Positions 39,921 through 48,968 of a stretch of 64,000 bases of DNA are shown piece by piece. The notes beneath the pieces are model-generated. The model was not told the DNA's origin. It made no database searches and worked only from the letters and a program-made list of their open reading frames with translations. A program made the translations under genes and the position numbers. The first letter of the stretch is position 1, and each line of letters begins with the position of its first letter. The stretch is from contig JAKLEA010000004.1 in NCBI GenBank assembly GCA_022711755.1, positions 1 through 64,000 of the forward strand, given 5' to 3'. Source of the DNA: Planctomycetota bacterium. Lineage in GTDB: Bacteria; Planctomycetota; Brocadiia; SM23-32; JAKLEA01.

Positions 39921-40376
39921 ATGATTGACGGAGTCAAGATCAAGCGCCTGAAGGTCATACCCGACGAGCGCGGACGCCTGATGGAAATACTGCGCGCGGA
40001 TGACGAGATCTTCGAGGAATTCGGCCAAGTCTACATGACAACGTGCCTGCCCGGCGTCGTCAAGGCGTGGCATTACCATAAGGAACAGCGGGACAATTTC
40101 GCCTGCGTGGCCGGGATGCTCAAGGTCGCGCTGTACGATGACCGGGCGGATTCGCCCACGAGGGGCGAGGTTAACGAATTCTTCATCGGCGTTCACAATC
40201 CCATGCTTCTGAGCATTCCCCCGCGCGTCATGCACGGGTTCAAGTGCTCAAGCGTTGAGGAGGCAATCGTAATCAACGCCCCCACGCGGACGTACAACAG
40301 CGCGAAGCCAGACGAATACCGCGTCCCGGCCCATTCGAGCGAAATCCCGTACGACTGGTCGCGCAAGGACGGGTAG
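39921..40376 (+). CDS. RmlC-like cupin (dTDP-4-dehydrorhamnose 3,5-epimerase family)
   Basis: A 151-residue single cupin. It aligns by eye with RmlC: DERGRLMEI, GVVKAWHYHK (likely catalytic His), DDRADSPTRGE and IPPRVMHGF. It is shorter than typical RmlC (about 180), and the Lys that normally follows the His block (QAKLVRV in RmlC) is replaced in QRDNFACV, so it may be a variant epimerase or isomerase of another nucleotide sugar. It is near the nucleotidyltransferase at 40510, consistent with deoxysugar synthesis, but no rmlB or rmlD is present in this window. GGAGG lies about 10 bases before the ATG. Confidence 0.8.
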   Translation: MIDGVKIKRLKVIPDERGRLMEILRADDEIFEEFGQVYMTTCLPGVVKAWHYHKEQRDNFACVAGMLKVALYDDRADSPTRGEVNEFFIGVHNPMLLSIPPRVMHGFKCSSVEEAIVINAPTRTYNSAKPDEYRVPAHSSEIPYDWSRKDG

Positions 40377-40383
40377 GAAACCC

Positions 40384-40452
40384 GTAGGGTGGGTGCTCTG
40401 CACCCACGCGTAGGGCGCGTAGGGTATGAGCGGCGGAGCCGCGCACACGCTG
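40384..40452. repeat. Dispersed repeat family A, diverged copy 3
   Basis: Starts GTAGGGTGGGT with hairpin TGGGTG-ctctg-CACCCA, then GCGCACACGCTGG, which resembles the internal GCACACGCTG of copy 2. It lies between the epimerase-like and nucleotidyltransferase genes. Confidence 0.45.
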
Positions 40453-40509
40453 GAAGACTGAATCCGACCATTCCGTTCCTGAAAAAATCTTTCCCGAGGA
40501 GAAACAATC

Positions 40510-41244
40510 ATGAAAGGCATTGTTCTGGCCGGCGGTCTCGGCACGCGGCTTCTTCCCCTGACAAAGATCACGAACAAGCACCTGCTGCCGATATACAACA
40601 AGCCGATGATCTACTATCCCATACAGGCGCTCGTGAACGCCGGGATAAAGGACATAATGATCGTCACCGGCGGCAATAACGCCGGAGACTTCCTGCGACT
40701 GCTGGGCAACGGGAAGGAATTCGGCCTGCGCGACATCAGCTACACCTATCAGGAGGGCGAAGGCGGGATAGCCGAAGCGCTCGGGCTTTGCGAACACTTC
40801 GCCGAAAAGGAAAAAGTCGTCGTCATACTGGGCGACAACGTCATCGAGAAGAACATCCGCGCAGCCGTCGAGGAATTCGAGAAGCAGCCCTCCGGGGCAA
40901 AGATAATGCTGAAGAAAGTCCCCGAACCGTGGCATTTCGGCGTTCCGATCATGGACGGGGAGAAGATCGTCAGCATCGAGGAGAAGCCGGAGAAGCCGAA
41001 GTCGCCTTATGCTGTGATCGGAATATATTTTTACGATCCCAGGGTCTTTGAGATCATCCCGACGCTGAAACCGTCCCGCCGCAACGAGCTTGAGATAACA
41101 GACGTCAACAACGACTATATCCGGCGCGGGGCGATGCGATGGAGCGAACTTGACGGCTGGTGGATTGACGCCGGAAGTTCCCCGGACAACCTGGCCCGTG
41201 CCACACAGATGGTCATCAGGACCGGGGCCAACCGTCTGGACTAA
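40510..41244 (+). CDS. rmlA: Sugar-1-phosphate nucleotidyltransferase (RmlA-type glucose-1-phosphate thymidylyltransferase)
   Basis: A 244-residue enzyme predicted to make dTDP-glucose from dTTP and glucose-1-phosphate. It has the nucleotide-binding signature GIVLAGGLGTRLLPLT, PMIYYPI, ILGDN and FGVPIMDG, then GWWIDAGSSPDNL. It is the short form (about 240 residues), lacking the C-terminal extension of enteric RmlA. RBS GAGGAGA is strong. It probably acts with the RmlC-like gene upstream in surface-glycan sugar supply. Confidence 0.9.
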   Translation: MKGIVLAGGLGTRLLPLTKITNKHLLPIYNKPMIYYPIQALVNAGIKDIMIVTGGNNAGDFLRLLGNGKEFGLRDISYTYQEGEGGIAEALGLCEHFAEKEKVVVILGDNVIEKNIRAAVEEFEKQPSGAKIMLKKVPEPWHFGVPIMDGEKIVSIEEKPEKPKSPYAVIGIYFYDPRVFEIIPTLKPSRRNELEITDVNNDYIRRGAMRWSELDGWWIDAGSSPDNLARATQMVIRTGANRLD

Positions 41245-41276
41245 GGCGGGCAACCCTCGCGAAAGTATTGCCCGCC
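41245..41276. terminator. Stem-loop directly after the nucleotidyltransferase stop codon
   Basis: GGCGGGCAA and TTGCCCGCC form a perfect 9-bp stem with a 14-base loop, beginning the base after TAA. It lacks a strong U-tract, so it could be a weak or Rho-assisted terminator or an mRNA end protector. Confidence 0.45.
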
Positions 41277-41300
41277 GCCCCGGAATCGCAGATATTTTTG

Positions 41301-41337
41301 TTGAAGAAACAGGGGGGTTTGTCGTATACAAATACGA
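41301..41337 (+). promoter_or_regulatory. Promoter candidate with operator-like palindrome for the Ig-repeat surface protein
   Basis: TTGAAG, 18-base spacer, TATACA. A palindrome TCGTAT-acaa-ATACGA (41322-41337) overlaps the -10 box, so a repressor could sit there. The leader of about 140 bases holds a hairpin (CCGTCCGGAA-acg-TTCCGGAACGG, 41375-41398). Confidence 0.45.
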
Positions 41338-41479
41338 TAATTGGAGTTGATGCATCATCATTGAGCCGGGCGGACCGTCCGGAAACGTTCCGGAACGGGC
41401 TTTCCGGCGCATTGGAGACGCGCCAGATTCGTCTTTACCGCGAGCCATCGGGACGGCCCTCAAAGGCAGGAGGAAACAC

Positions 41480-44400
41480 ATGGCCCCGAGGAGAATACGG
41501 CGGACCCTCGTCACCGGAAGCGTAAGCGCCAACCGCATGCGTCTTTTCGAGCCGCTCGAGAATCGCGTCCTTTTGGACGGATTGGCGCCCGTTGCGACTA
41601 TTGAGTCGCCCGCCGACGGCGCGAAGATCAATCCCGGCGACACCATCAACCTCCAGGGGCTGGCCACCGATCCCGACGGAACCATCGCAGATCACGCATG
41701 GTTCATCCTCGGCCCGGGGCCGGGCGAGGGCGGACTGCCGATCTTCATCAAGACCTACGCCATTGAGGATCCCGGCGATCTGGTTCTGCCCAACGTCGGC
41801 TACTACACGATCATCTACGGCGTGAAGGACAATAACGGGAATCCCGACGCGACGCCCGCGCAGATATCCGTGACGGTGGGGGAGCCGACCAATCCGCCGC
41901 CCGACGGAACGATCACGTCGCCCCTCAACGGAACCGTCATCAGCGCCGGCGGGAGCGTGAACCTCGCGTCCACGGCGACCGACCCCAACGGCGTGGTCAT
42001 CATGCACGCATGGACGGGTTTTGGCCCCGGCGGTTACGTTGCCGACCCGATGGAGGATTCGCGATTCCTGCTCCAGAACCCCGGCAACGTGCGGCTTGAC
42101 GCGCCCGGCGAATATTTCTTCGGCTACATTGCGATTGACAACGGCTTCCAGCCGGATCCCTCCCCCGCGACCATTTCAGTCACCGTTCTGCCCAACGAGC
42201 TTCCGAACGGGACGATCACCTTCCCGACCGAGGGCGCGGTTCTTGACGCCGGCAGCCAGTACACGCTGGTCGGAACGGGGAGCGACCCCGACGGCTCGGT
42301 CCAGGGCTGGTCATGGCAGGTGAACGGGCCGGGCGGATTCGTCTGGACCTCCACGGAGCAAAGCCCGACCACCCCGCCGCTCATGAGCGCGGGGGCGTAC
42401 ACATTCAGCCTGACCGTCAGCGACGACAAGGGCGCGGCGGACCCGTCGCCCGCGGTCGTGAACACGACGGTCATCATCACGGGCAACCTGCCGCCCGACG
42501 GCGTGATCGAGTCCCCCCTGAACAACACGACAATAGTTCAGGGCGGGCTGATCAACATGCAGGGCAGGGGCACGGACCTTGACGGCGTCATCGCGCAGTG
42601 GGCATGGGCGATCACCGGCCCCGGCGGGTTCTCCTGGAATTCGAACGTCGAGGACCCCGGCGCTCTGGCGCTGAGCAACACGGGCGTCTACACGGTCAGC
42701 CTGATCGTGACGGACGATGACGGACGGGCGGACCCGATTCCGGCCCAGGCAACCGTCACCGTCGTCGCCGCCAACGATCCGCCGAACGGAACCATCGAAT
42801 CCCCCGCGGGCGGGACGGTCATCGAGGCCGGCGGGACGATTGACCCCCTTGCAAACGGCAGCGATCCGGACGGAACCATAACCGCGTGGAACTGGGAGAT
42901 CACCGGGCCGGAAGGTTTCGTGTGGACCTCGACGATACGCGACCCGCTGCCCATCATTCTGGACACCCCCGGAAGCTACATCGCCACGCTGACTGTGGTT
43001 GACAATCTGGGCATGGCCGACCCGACGCCGGCGATCTCGAACATAACCGTCCTGGGGCCGCAGAACCTTGCCCCGAACGCGACGATTGACTCTCCGGCGG
43101 ACGGAACGACCATTCCCGTCAACGGCACGATAGACCTTCAGGGAACGGGCGTTGATTCGGACGGGACGATCGCTTCCTACCAGTGGATAATCGTCGGCCC
43201 CGGCCCAGGCGTGGGCGGACTGCCGGTCTTCGTAAGTCAATACAGCTCCGAAGACCCCGGCATCCTGCGCCTTCCGAATGCGGGCGAATACATGATTCTC
43301 TTCACAGTCACGGACGATGACGGCGCGACCGATCCGACCCCGGCGCAGATCACCGTGACGGCCGGGGCGTCGGGCAACCAGTCTCCTGTCGGCGTGATTG
43401 ACACCCCGGCGGACGGAACCCGCATTCAGCCCGGCGAGAGCATTTTCCTGTCAGCCCATGCTACGGACCGGGACGGGGCCATCGTAATGCACACGTGGTT
43501 CGGCTTCGGCCCGGACTTCACCTTCGACCCGCAGAGCAATCCCGACGCGCTGAAGGAAGATCCGGGTTCCATCGTCCTGACGGAGCCCGGGCAGTATTAC
43601 TTCACCTACGTTCCGATAGACAACAAGTTCCAGCCCGATCCCGACCCGGACTTCATCATGGTCATCGTCGAGGAGTTCCAGCCCAACCGCGCTCCGGAGG
43701 GCACGATACTCAGCCCGCTGGACGGGACGACCATCCAGCCGGGACAGAACGTTGACCTTCAGGCCGACGGCTACGACCTTGACGGGCGAATCGTCGGCTG
43801 GCTGTGGCAGATTTCCGGGCCGAACGGCTACTCCAACGTCATTTCTCAGGAAGACCCCGGCGCACTGACACTGGTTGATCCGGGGCAATACACCTTCCGC
43901 CTGACCGTCTTTGACGATGACGGAGCGGCAGACGCCACGCCGTCCATCGCGCATGTGACGGTCGGCGACGTAGTGCTGAACAACCCCCCGGAGGCCTTCA
44001 TTGACAGCCCGCTGGTCGGCGCGGCAATCGCGCCGGGCGGGGCGGTGAACCTGGCGGGGCGCGGATTTGACGGAGACGGCTCCGTGGTCGGCTGGCAGTG
44101 GACGGTGACAGGCCCCGGCTTCTTCAACAGGACGTTCAGCGTAGAGGACCCCGGCGACCTCATCCTCCCATCCGTCGGCTACTACACCATAATGTTCAAC
44201 GTCGTTGACGACGACGGGGACATTGACCCGACGCCGGCGATGGTTTCCGTGAAGGTCGGCGAGCCGACGAACAAACCGCCGGACGGCAGGATTGACTCCC
44301 CGACCGACGGCACGATCATCCAGCCCGGCGGGACGATCATACTGGCCGGCTCGTGGTCGGACCTTGACGGCGCGACGGCCACGCACCAGTGGATAATCTC

Positions 44401-46252
44401 CGGCCCGAACGGTTACTCGTGGACTTCCACGCTGGAAGACCCGGGTCCGCTCGTCCTGGCAAACCAGGGCGTGTATTCCGTGGTCTATATCGTGCGCGAC
44501 GGATTTTTCCAGCCCGACGTGTCGCCGGCGGTTGCGACCGTCACGGTGCGCGAGCTGCCCGGCCCGCGCATGCTGGGCCGCGTGCAGACGACTGCGGGAG
44601 ACGTCTACGTCTATGACGCGGACGGCGTCGGCATCGGGCTTCCGATTGACGGGGACTACGAGAACTACGATCCCAACAGCCCATACAACGACCTGATCAT
44701 CGTTGGCACGCCGAACGGCGTGATGATTGCCACACGAAGCCAAACCTGGTTCGGCCCGTATGAAGGCTATAAGCAGACGGACTTCACCGGGCTGGGCATA
44801 GCCGTAAAGGGCCGCATAGGAGCCTTTGTTGACAACCGGATCGGGACAGGGCCGATCTCGTTCATCGCGGCGACGTCGGGAATGGGCGCGGTCATCATCA
44901 ACTCAACGCTGGCTGGACTTGCCGGCGCGTCATTCGCCCCGCAGGATCCGCCCTTCTCCGCCGGAATGATAATCCCCGTCGGAACCGGGCTTTACACTAA
45001 GAGCGGCGGAATCGAGGCGGCGATCATCCGCGGCGTTGACGCCTCCGGGGACAGCCTGCTGAGCGACGTTGTCTGCGAAGGCATGAGGAAATCGGACGGG
45101 ATCGGCGCGCTGATTATCAACGGCAACGCGGTCGGCGACGTGATGGTTCAGAGCAGCATCGGCAATTACGCCGTCAGCGGGAATCTGGCGGGCGACGTCA
45201 GCGCAGGAACATGGATCGGCGCGATTTCCGCCGCTCCAAAGTGGGTAAAGAACCCCGCGAAGGAATGGGTACTGACCGGCGGCAACATTCTGGGCGGCGT
45301 TGAAGCCGGCGCATGGATCGGAAGCGTCAGCGCAATAGGCCGCTGGATGCAGGCGTCCGACGGCAGCCTGTCCTTCGTCGGCGGCGACATGAACGGCAGC
45401 GTAGAAGCCGGCAAGATCATTTATCAGGCGCTGGGAATGAACAACGTCTCGGGCCATATCGAAGCCCAGGAAGGCATAGGCGCGGTCGTGGCGCACAACA
45501 AGCTTCTGGGAAGCGATTCGATAATCACGCCCGGCTTCCTGAACCTGGCCTTCGCCGGCATGGGCGCGGACGTCGCCATCGAGGCCGGCTCGCTGGGCGC
45601 CCTCGTCGTCCAGCGCGGCAACTTCGAAGGCTCGATTGAAGCTGGATCCATCGCGCAGATCGCGATTCCGGACGGGAACATGAGCGCGTCGGTGATAGTT
45701 GAGAATGACGTCGCGCAGATCAAGGTCGCCCGTACCTTCCAGGGGACTCTTGCCGCCGGCGGGAAGATTCATAATGCGTGGTTCGGCAATCTGGCGGGCC
45801 TCGGCTTCCAGAGGACGCGCATCATCGCCGACGACGGCATCGGCACGCTGGCCGTGCTGGGGAACGTGGCGGACGCGGACATCGGAGTCGGCGTGCGCGG
45901 AATCGAGGTCGGGCGGCAGGTGTCGCTCGGAATGCTTTACATCGGCGGCAATTTCGAGCGGGCAAACGTCCTGGCCGGCGTCTGGAACGAGCCGGAAGGG
46001 ACGGCGTCCGCGAGCAACCCGTTCAGCGACGGCGGCGAGACGATGGCGTTCAGCGTCCCGGCCATATCCGTCGGCGACGCGCGCATCGAGAGGGTCTACA
46101 TCGGCGGACGCATCGGCACGTCTGGCGCGCCTGCGGCGCAATGGGCGATTGCGTCCAAAAATCCGCCGCGCGGCGGCTGGCTGCTTCTGGATGAGCCGGA
46201 CGCGGACGTGGTCGTCAACAAAGCAGTGGTTCCCCCGCCGCCGGAGGATTAA
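41480..46252 (+). CDS. Large surface protein with LExRxLL signature, ten Ig-like repeats and a beta-rich C-terminal domain
   Basis: A 1590-residue protein. Residues 24-35 (FEPLENRVLLDG) match the N-terminal signature of Planctomycetota surface proteins. Then come ten repeats of about 100 residues, each starting like PPDGTIxSPxxGTxIxxGGxI and ending in a PTPAxxxVTV strand, a PKD/Ig-like pattern. From about 1031 to the end is a different region with short turns of GNxxGDVxAGxxIGxI type, suggesting a right-handed beta-helix. A similar tail occurs in the 62117 protein, including VYIGG near the end. No sortase motif. RBS AGGAGG is 6 bases before the ATG. Role probably structural or adhesive. Confidence 0.85.
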   Translation: MAPRRIRRTLVTGSVSANRMRLFEPLENRVLLDGLAPVATIESPADGAKINPGDTINLQGLATDPDGTIADHAWFILGPGPGEGGLPIFIKTYAIEDPGDLVLPNVGYYTIIYGVKDNNGNPDATPAQISVTVGEPTNPPPDGTITSPLNGTVISAGGSVNLASTATDPNGVVIMHAWTGFGPGGYVADPMEDSRFLLQNPGNVRLDAPGEYFFGYIAIDNGFQPDPSPATISVTVLPNELPNGTITFPTEGAVLDAGSQYTLVGTGSDPDGSVQGWSWQVNGPGGFVWTSTEQSPTTPPLMSAGAYTFSLTVSDDKGAADPSPAVVNTTVIITGNLPPDGVIESPLNNTTIVQGGLINMQGRGTDLDGVIAQWAWAITGPGGFSWNSNVEDPGALALSNTGVYTVSLIVTDDDGRADPIPAQATVTVVAANDPPNGTIESPAGGTVIEAGGTIDPLANGSDPDGTITAWNWEITGPEGFVWTSTIRDPLPIILDTPGSYIATLTVVDNLGMADPTPAISNITVLGPQNLAPNATIDSPADGTTIPVNGTIDLQGTGVDSDGTIASYQWIIVGPGPGVGGLPVFVSQYSSEDPGILRLPNAGEYMILFTVTDDDGATDPTPAQITVTAGASGNQSPVGVIDTPADGTRIQPGESIFLSAHATDRDGAIVMHTWFGFGPDFTFDPQSNPDALKEDPGSIVLTEPGQYYFTYVPIDNKFQPDPDPDFIMVIVEEFQPNRAPEGTILSPLDGTTIQPGQNVDLQADGYDLDGRIVGWLWQISGPNGYSNVISQEDPGALTLVDPGQYTFRLTVFDDDGAADATPSIAHVTVGDVVLNNPPEAFIDSPLVGAAIAPGGAVNLAGRGFDGDGSVVGWQWTVTGPGFFNRTFSVEDPGDLILPSVGYYTIMFNVVDDDGDIDPTPAMVSVKVGEPTNKPPDGRIDSPTDGTIIQPGGTIILAGSWSDLDGATATHQWIISGPNGYSWTSTLEDPGPLVLANQGVYSVVYIVRDGFFQPDVSPAVATVTVRELPGPRMLGRVQTTAGDVYVYDADGVGIGLPIDGDYENYDPNSPYNDLIIVGTPNGVMIATRSQTWFGPYEGYKQTDFTGLGIAVKGRIGAFVDNRIGTGPISFIAATSGMGAVIINSTLAGLAGASFAPQDPPFSAGMIIPVGTGLYTKSGGIEAAIIRGVDASGDSLLSDVVCEGMRKSDGIGALIINGNAVGDVMVQSSIGNYAVSGNLAGDVSAGTWIGAISAAPKWVKNPAKEWVLTGGNILGGVEAGAWIGSVSAIGRWMQASDGSLSFVGGDMNGSVEAGKIIYQALGMNNVSGHIEAQEGIGAVVAHNKLLGSDSIITPGFLNLAFAGMGADVAIEAGSLGALVVQRGNFEGSIEAGSIAQIAIPDGNMSASVIVENDVAQIKVARTFQGTLAAGGKIHNAWFGNLAGLGFQRTRIIADDGIGTLAVLGNVADADIGVGVRGIEVGRQVSLGMLYIGGNFERANVLAGVWNEPEGTASASNPFSDGGETMAFSVPAISVGDARIERVYIGGRIGTSGAPAAQWAIASKNPPRGGWLLLDEPDADVVVNKAVVPPPPED

Positions 46253-46306
46253 GCCTTCGCCCTGCGCCATAAGCAGAATCGGCGTTGGTTCCGCAATAAG
46301 GCAACG

Positions 46307-46338
46307 AAAAGGCCGCCCTGAGAAGGGGCGGCCTTTTT
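46307..46338. terminator. Bidirectional intrinsic terminator
   Basis: AAAAGGCCGCCC and GGGCGGCCTTTT form a 12-bp stem with loop TGAGAAG, with T-runs on both strands. It lies between the convergent surface-protein and radical-SAM genes and can end both transcripts. Confidence 0.9.
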
Positions 46339-46409
46339 CATGTGCGCGAACCATGCGGGGGCTTCAGGATGATCGCTCGCAAAGCGTCCCGCCAATCTCG
46401 GCGGGCGCG

Positions 46410-47783
46410 TTAAGACCATCCTGCCATTGACTCGAGAAATACGCCGTTGTTTTCCTTCCATTGATTCATCACATTGCGGAGACCGAGGCGGAACCGCAGC
46501 CGGCCTATCGTCCGGGCCAGCGCGGCGCGAGCGCTCAGGCCGTTCTCCGCAATGTCGCTGAAAAAACCAAAGGCGCAGGACAGCATCGAACCTGTCCCGG
46601 CAAGTCTCGAATACGCATCGAGCATTCCGGACTGAAGTTCAGCCTGGGACATTTGTTTCGGCTTGAAAACCGCGTGCTGAAGGTCATACCAGCGCCAGTC
46701 GTTGGTGAGGATTCGACCGGCGGATTCCATTTCGTTCCTGACACGCGTGCAGGGCAGAGGCGTAAGAATCCAGAATACGAAAGTCGTGAGCCGCTCAGCG
46801 TCGCAGAACCGCGCAACGTCATCGAAGACCCGCCGCGAGTGTGAATCCCATCCGAAAATGAACATGCCGGTGACGGGGATGTTGTGCTTGCGAAGAATTC
46901 GCACCGCTTTGCGTATGTCGTCAGGGGACTGCTTCTTGTTCATTCCCTCCAAGGCTTCAGAGTCCAGCGCCTCAATGCCCATCGTGACATTCATGCAACC
47001 CGCCGCCGCCATTTTTTCCGCTAGCGACTCATCGTGAATCTGAGTCACCCGCGCGCTGCAACTCCACTTCCGACGCCGATTATCAGAGACCAGGAAGTTG
47101 AGGATGGCGTCGAAACGAGCCCGGTCTTCCAGGAGGTTATCGTCGCTGAACGTCACGAACGCCCCTTCAGGAACTCGCTTGAGTTCTTCAATCACGCGCG
47201 GACCGGACTGCCGCCTGTGCTTGTGCCCGAACATGGAGGTGCATGAGCAGAAAGCGCAGTTGAAGGGACACCCGCGCGAGGTGATCAGCGGGACGAATCG
47301 GACCCGCTCCGCCCCCTCAAGCAGGGAATAGTCCATCAGGGGGATGGAGTCAAGGTCCTCAAGACGCGCGCCCTGGACAAGTTTCTCCGAGCTTCCGGAC
47401 CGCAGCAGGTCAACAATAACCTCCTCCGCCTCCCCCTGCACTACCACGTCGGCGCGCGGTACGCACTCGTCCGGGAGGAGACTGGGGTGGATGCCGCCGA
47501 TTGCCACGCGGCCCCTGGGATTGCGGCTTCTAAACCGATCCGCGATCTCATAACCGCGCGGCGCAGTGGGGGTCATGAGCGTCAGGCAGAGCCAATCGGC
47601 GTCCATGTCCGAATCGCCGATCCGTCTTCCCAACACGCTCTCGTCAATAATGCGGACGTTGAAACCGGCCCCTTTCAGCTTCGCCCCGAGAATCATGGCG
47701 CCGACGGAGAACTGACGGCTGGCCGCGCCGAAGACATCCGGCTGAGCCGAACATGGCGCAACGATCAAGACTCTCGCTGACAT
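46410..47783 (-). CDS. B12-binding-type radical SAM protein
   Basis: A 457-residue protein. The N-terminal part (about 1-140) has the B12-binding-like Rossmann pattern (VAIGGIHPSLLPDE, VVVQGEAEEV). The radical SAM domain has the iron-sulfur motif CxxxCxxC (C172, C176, C179 in GCPFNCAFCS) and MGIEALDSEALEGMNK. The DxHxxG cobalamin ligand motif is not obvious, so B12 may not be bound tightly. These enzymes methylate or rearrange lipids, peptides or cofactors; the product here is unknown. No strong RBS precedes the ATG. Neighbours give no pathway. Confidence 0.88.
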   Translation of the reverse strand: MSARVLIVAPCSAQPDVFGAASRQFSVGAMILGAKLKGAGFNVRIIDESVLGRRIGDSDMDADWLCLTLMTPTAPRGYEIADRFRSRNPRGRVAIGGIHPSLLPDECVPRADVVVQGEAEEVIVDLLRSGSSEKLVQGARLEDLDSIPLMDYSLLEGAERVRFVPLITSRGCPFNCAFCSCTSMFGHKHRRQSGPRVIEELKRVPEGAFVTFSDDNLLEDRARFDAILNFLVSDNRRRKWSCSARVTQIHDESLAEKMAAAGCMNVTMGIEALDSEALEGMNKKQSPDDIRKAVRILRKHNIPVTGMFIFGWDSHSRRVFDDVARFCDAERLTTFVFWILTPLPCTRVRNEMESAGRILTNDWRWYDLQHAVFKPKQMSQAELQSGMLDAYSRLAGTGSMLSCAFGFFSDIAENGLSARAALARTIGRLRFRLGLRNVMNQWKENNGVFLESMAGWS

Positions 47784-47901
47784 GGTTGTGTCGGCAGGCG
47801 CGGCCTGCGCGTCTGGTTCATGGCTGGAATATGGCCTGCCTGTTGTTGGCGGCGCTTTCCTGAGATTTCAACTCAGTGATCCCAGGCTATCAGTCAGCAA
47901 A

Positions 47902-48879
47902 TCAGACTTCAATGCCCACACGCCGTATAGCCGCCAGGTCGCCGCAGCCAAGCCCAAGTTCCGCCGCGCGGATGATGTGCTTGATCGAGTTGTTGCGCGG
48001 GGTCAGCTTCTCCTCAAGCCGCTTGGCCCGGATGATGTCCTCCATGACGGTGTCCAGCGCGACGGGATCCGTCGCCGCCAGAATACCGTGATAGTCCCAG
48101 CGCGATTTGGGCTTGTAGAACGGCCCGCCGTCGTAGACGCCGTAGAGGGCGTCCAATATGCAGATGCGGGTTTTGTCCTTGATGTGAGGGAGCGCGTTGA
48201 TGTCGGCGATGTGGGCGCAATCCTCAATGTGGAAGTCGTTGGCGTTCGGTACCGTGCCGAGGTGGTTCTTCAGCGCGCCCGTCACGCCCGCCAGGACGTG
48301 GCTCTTCATGATCGGCAGGTTGACGATGACGTCCGCCTCCTCGATGATCTTCGAGAGTTTCGTTCCGACAGGCCCGGCCTTGCATCCGCCGCCGTAATTG
48401 TCTTCCGTGCCGTAGACGCGCGGCGCCTGTCCCGTCCGGTTTTCTTTCAACCGCGCCCTGCCGACGTCATCGTTCTTCCGATCGAAGACGATGATGTTCG
48501 CCGGGTCCACGCCGGCCTGGATTATTCCGTCGGTGACGGCGGAGACAACCTCCGGATGGGTGGAGCCGTTCTCGAAAAGCCCGTTGAACTTTATCGCCAC
48601 CTTGTCCTTGCGGGTGACGAACTTTCCCCATGCAGCGGCGACGTTGTCCTTCTCCGCGAGTGCCATGACCGCGCGGTCAACCATCTTCTTCACAATCTCC
48701 GCGTTCGCCTTGAAGCCCTCGATGGATTTCCGGGAGGCGTCGCGCGCGATGATCACCGCCGGGCCGGACGCCGGGGCCGTCTCCGCCCCGATAAGCCTTC
48801 CGCCGCCCAGAACGGCGGCGCCGGCAACCCCGCATTGCGCCAGGAAACGTCGTCTCGTAATCGAATCGTTGAAACCCAT
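47902..48879 (-). CDS. Tat-signal DUF362-family protein
   Basis: A 325-residue protein with a twin-arginine signal (TRRRFLAQ, then a hydrophobic AGAAVLGGG stretch). The body matches DUF362: KVAIKFNGL, VIVNLPIMKSHVLAGVTGALKNHLG and DPVALDTV. Some family members carry ferredoxin domains, but no 4Fe-4S cysteine cluster is seen here. Function unknown, possibly an exported redox-linked protein. RBS AAAGGAGA is strong. It lies upstream of the radical-SAM gene on the same strand with a gap of 118 bases. Confidence 0.85.
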   Translation of the reverse strand: MGFNDSITRRRFLAQCGVAGAAVLGGGRLIGAETAPASGPAVIIARDASRKSIEGFKANAEIVKKMVDRAVMALAEKDNVAAAWGKFVTRKDKVAIKFNGLFENGSTHPEVVSAVTDGIIQAGVDPANIIVFDRKNDDVGRARLKENRTGQAPRVYGTEDNYGGGCKAGPVGTKLSKIIEEADVIVNLPIMKSHVLAGVTGALKNHLGTVPNANDFHIEDCAHIADINALPHIKDKTRICILDALYGVYDGGPFYKPKSRWDYHGILAATDPVALDTVMEDIIRAKRLEEKLTPRNNSIKHIIRAAELGLGCGDLAAIRRVGIEV

Positions 48880-48968
48880 CCTGCTTCTCCTTTCAACGGC
48901 GAAGGGCCATCCTGTCCCAGAACGTCAATGATATGATTATACAAAGCCGCAGGCCGTCGTGAAAAGGG

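Noticed and set aside
43451..44743. 430-codon open frame antisense to the Ig-repeat surface protein
   Set aside because: It repeats in step with the Ig-like units and is a mirror of them.
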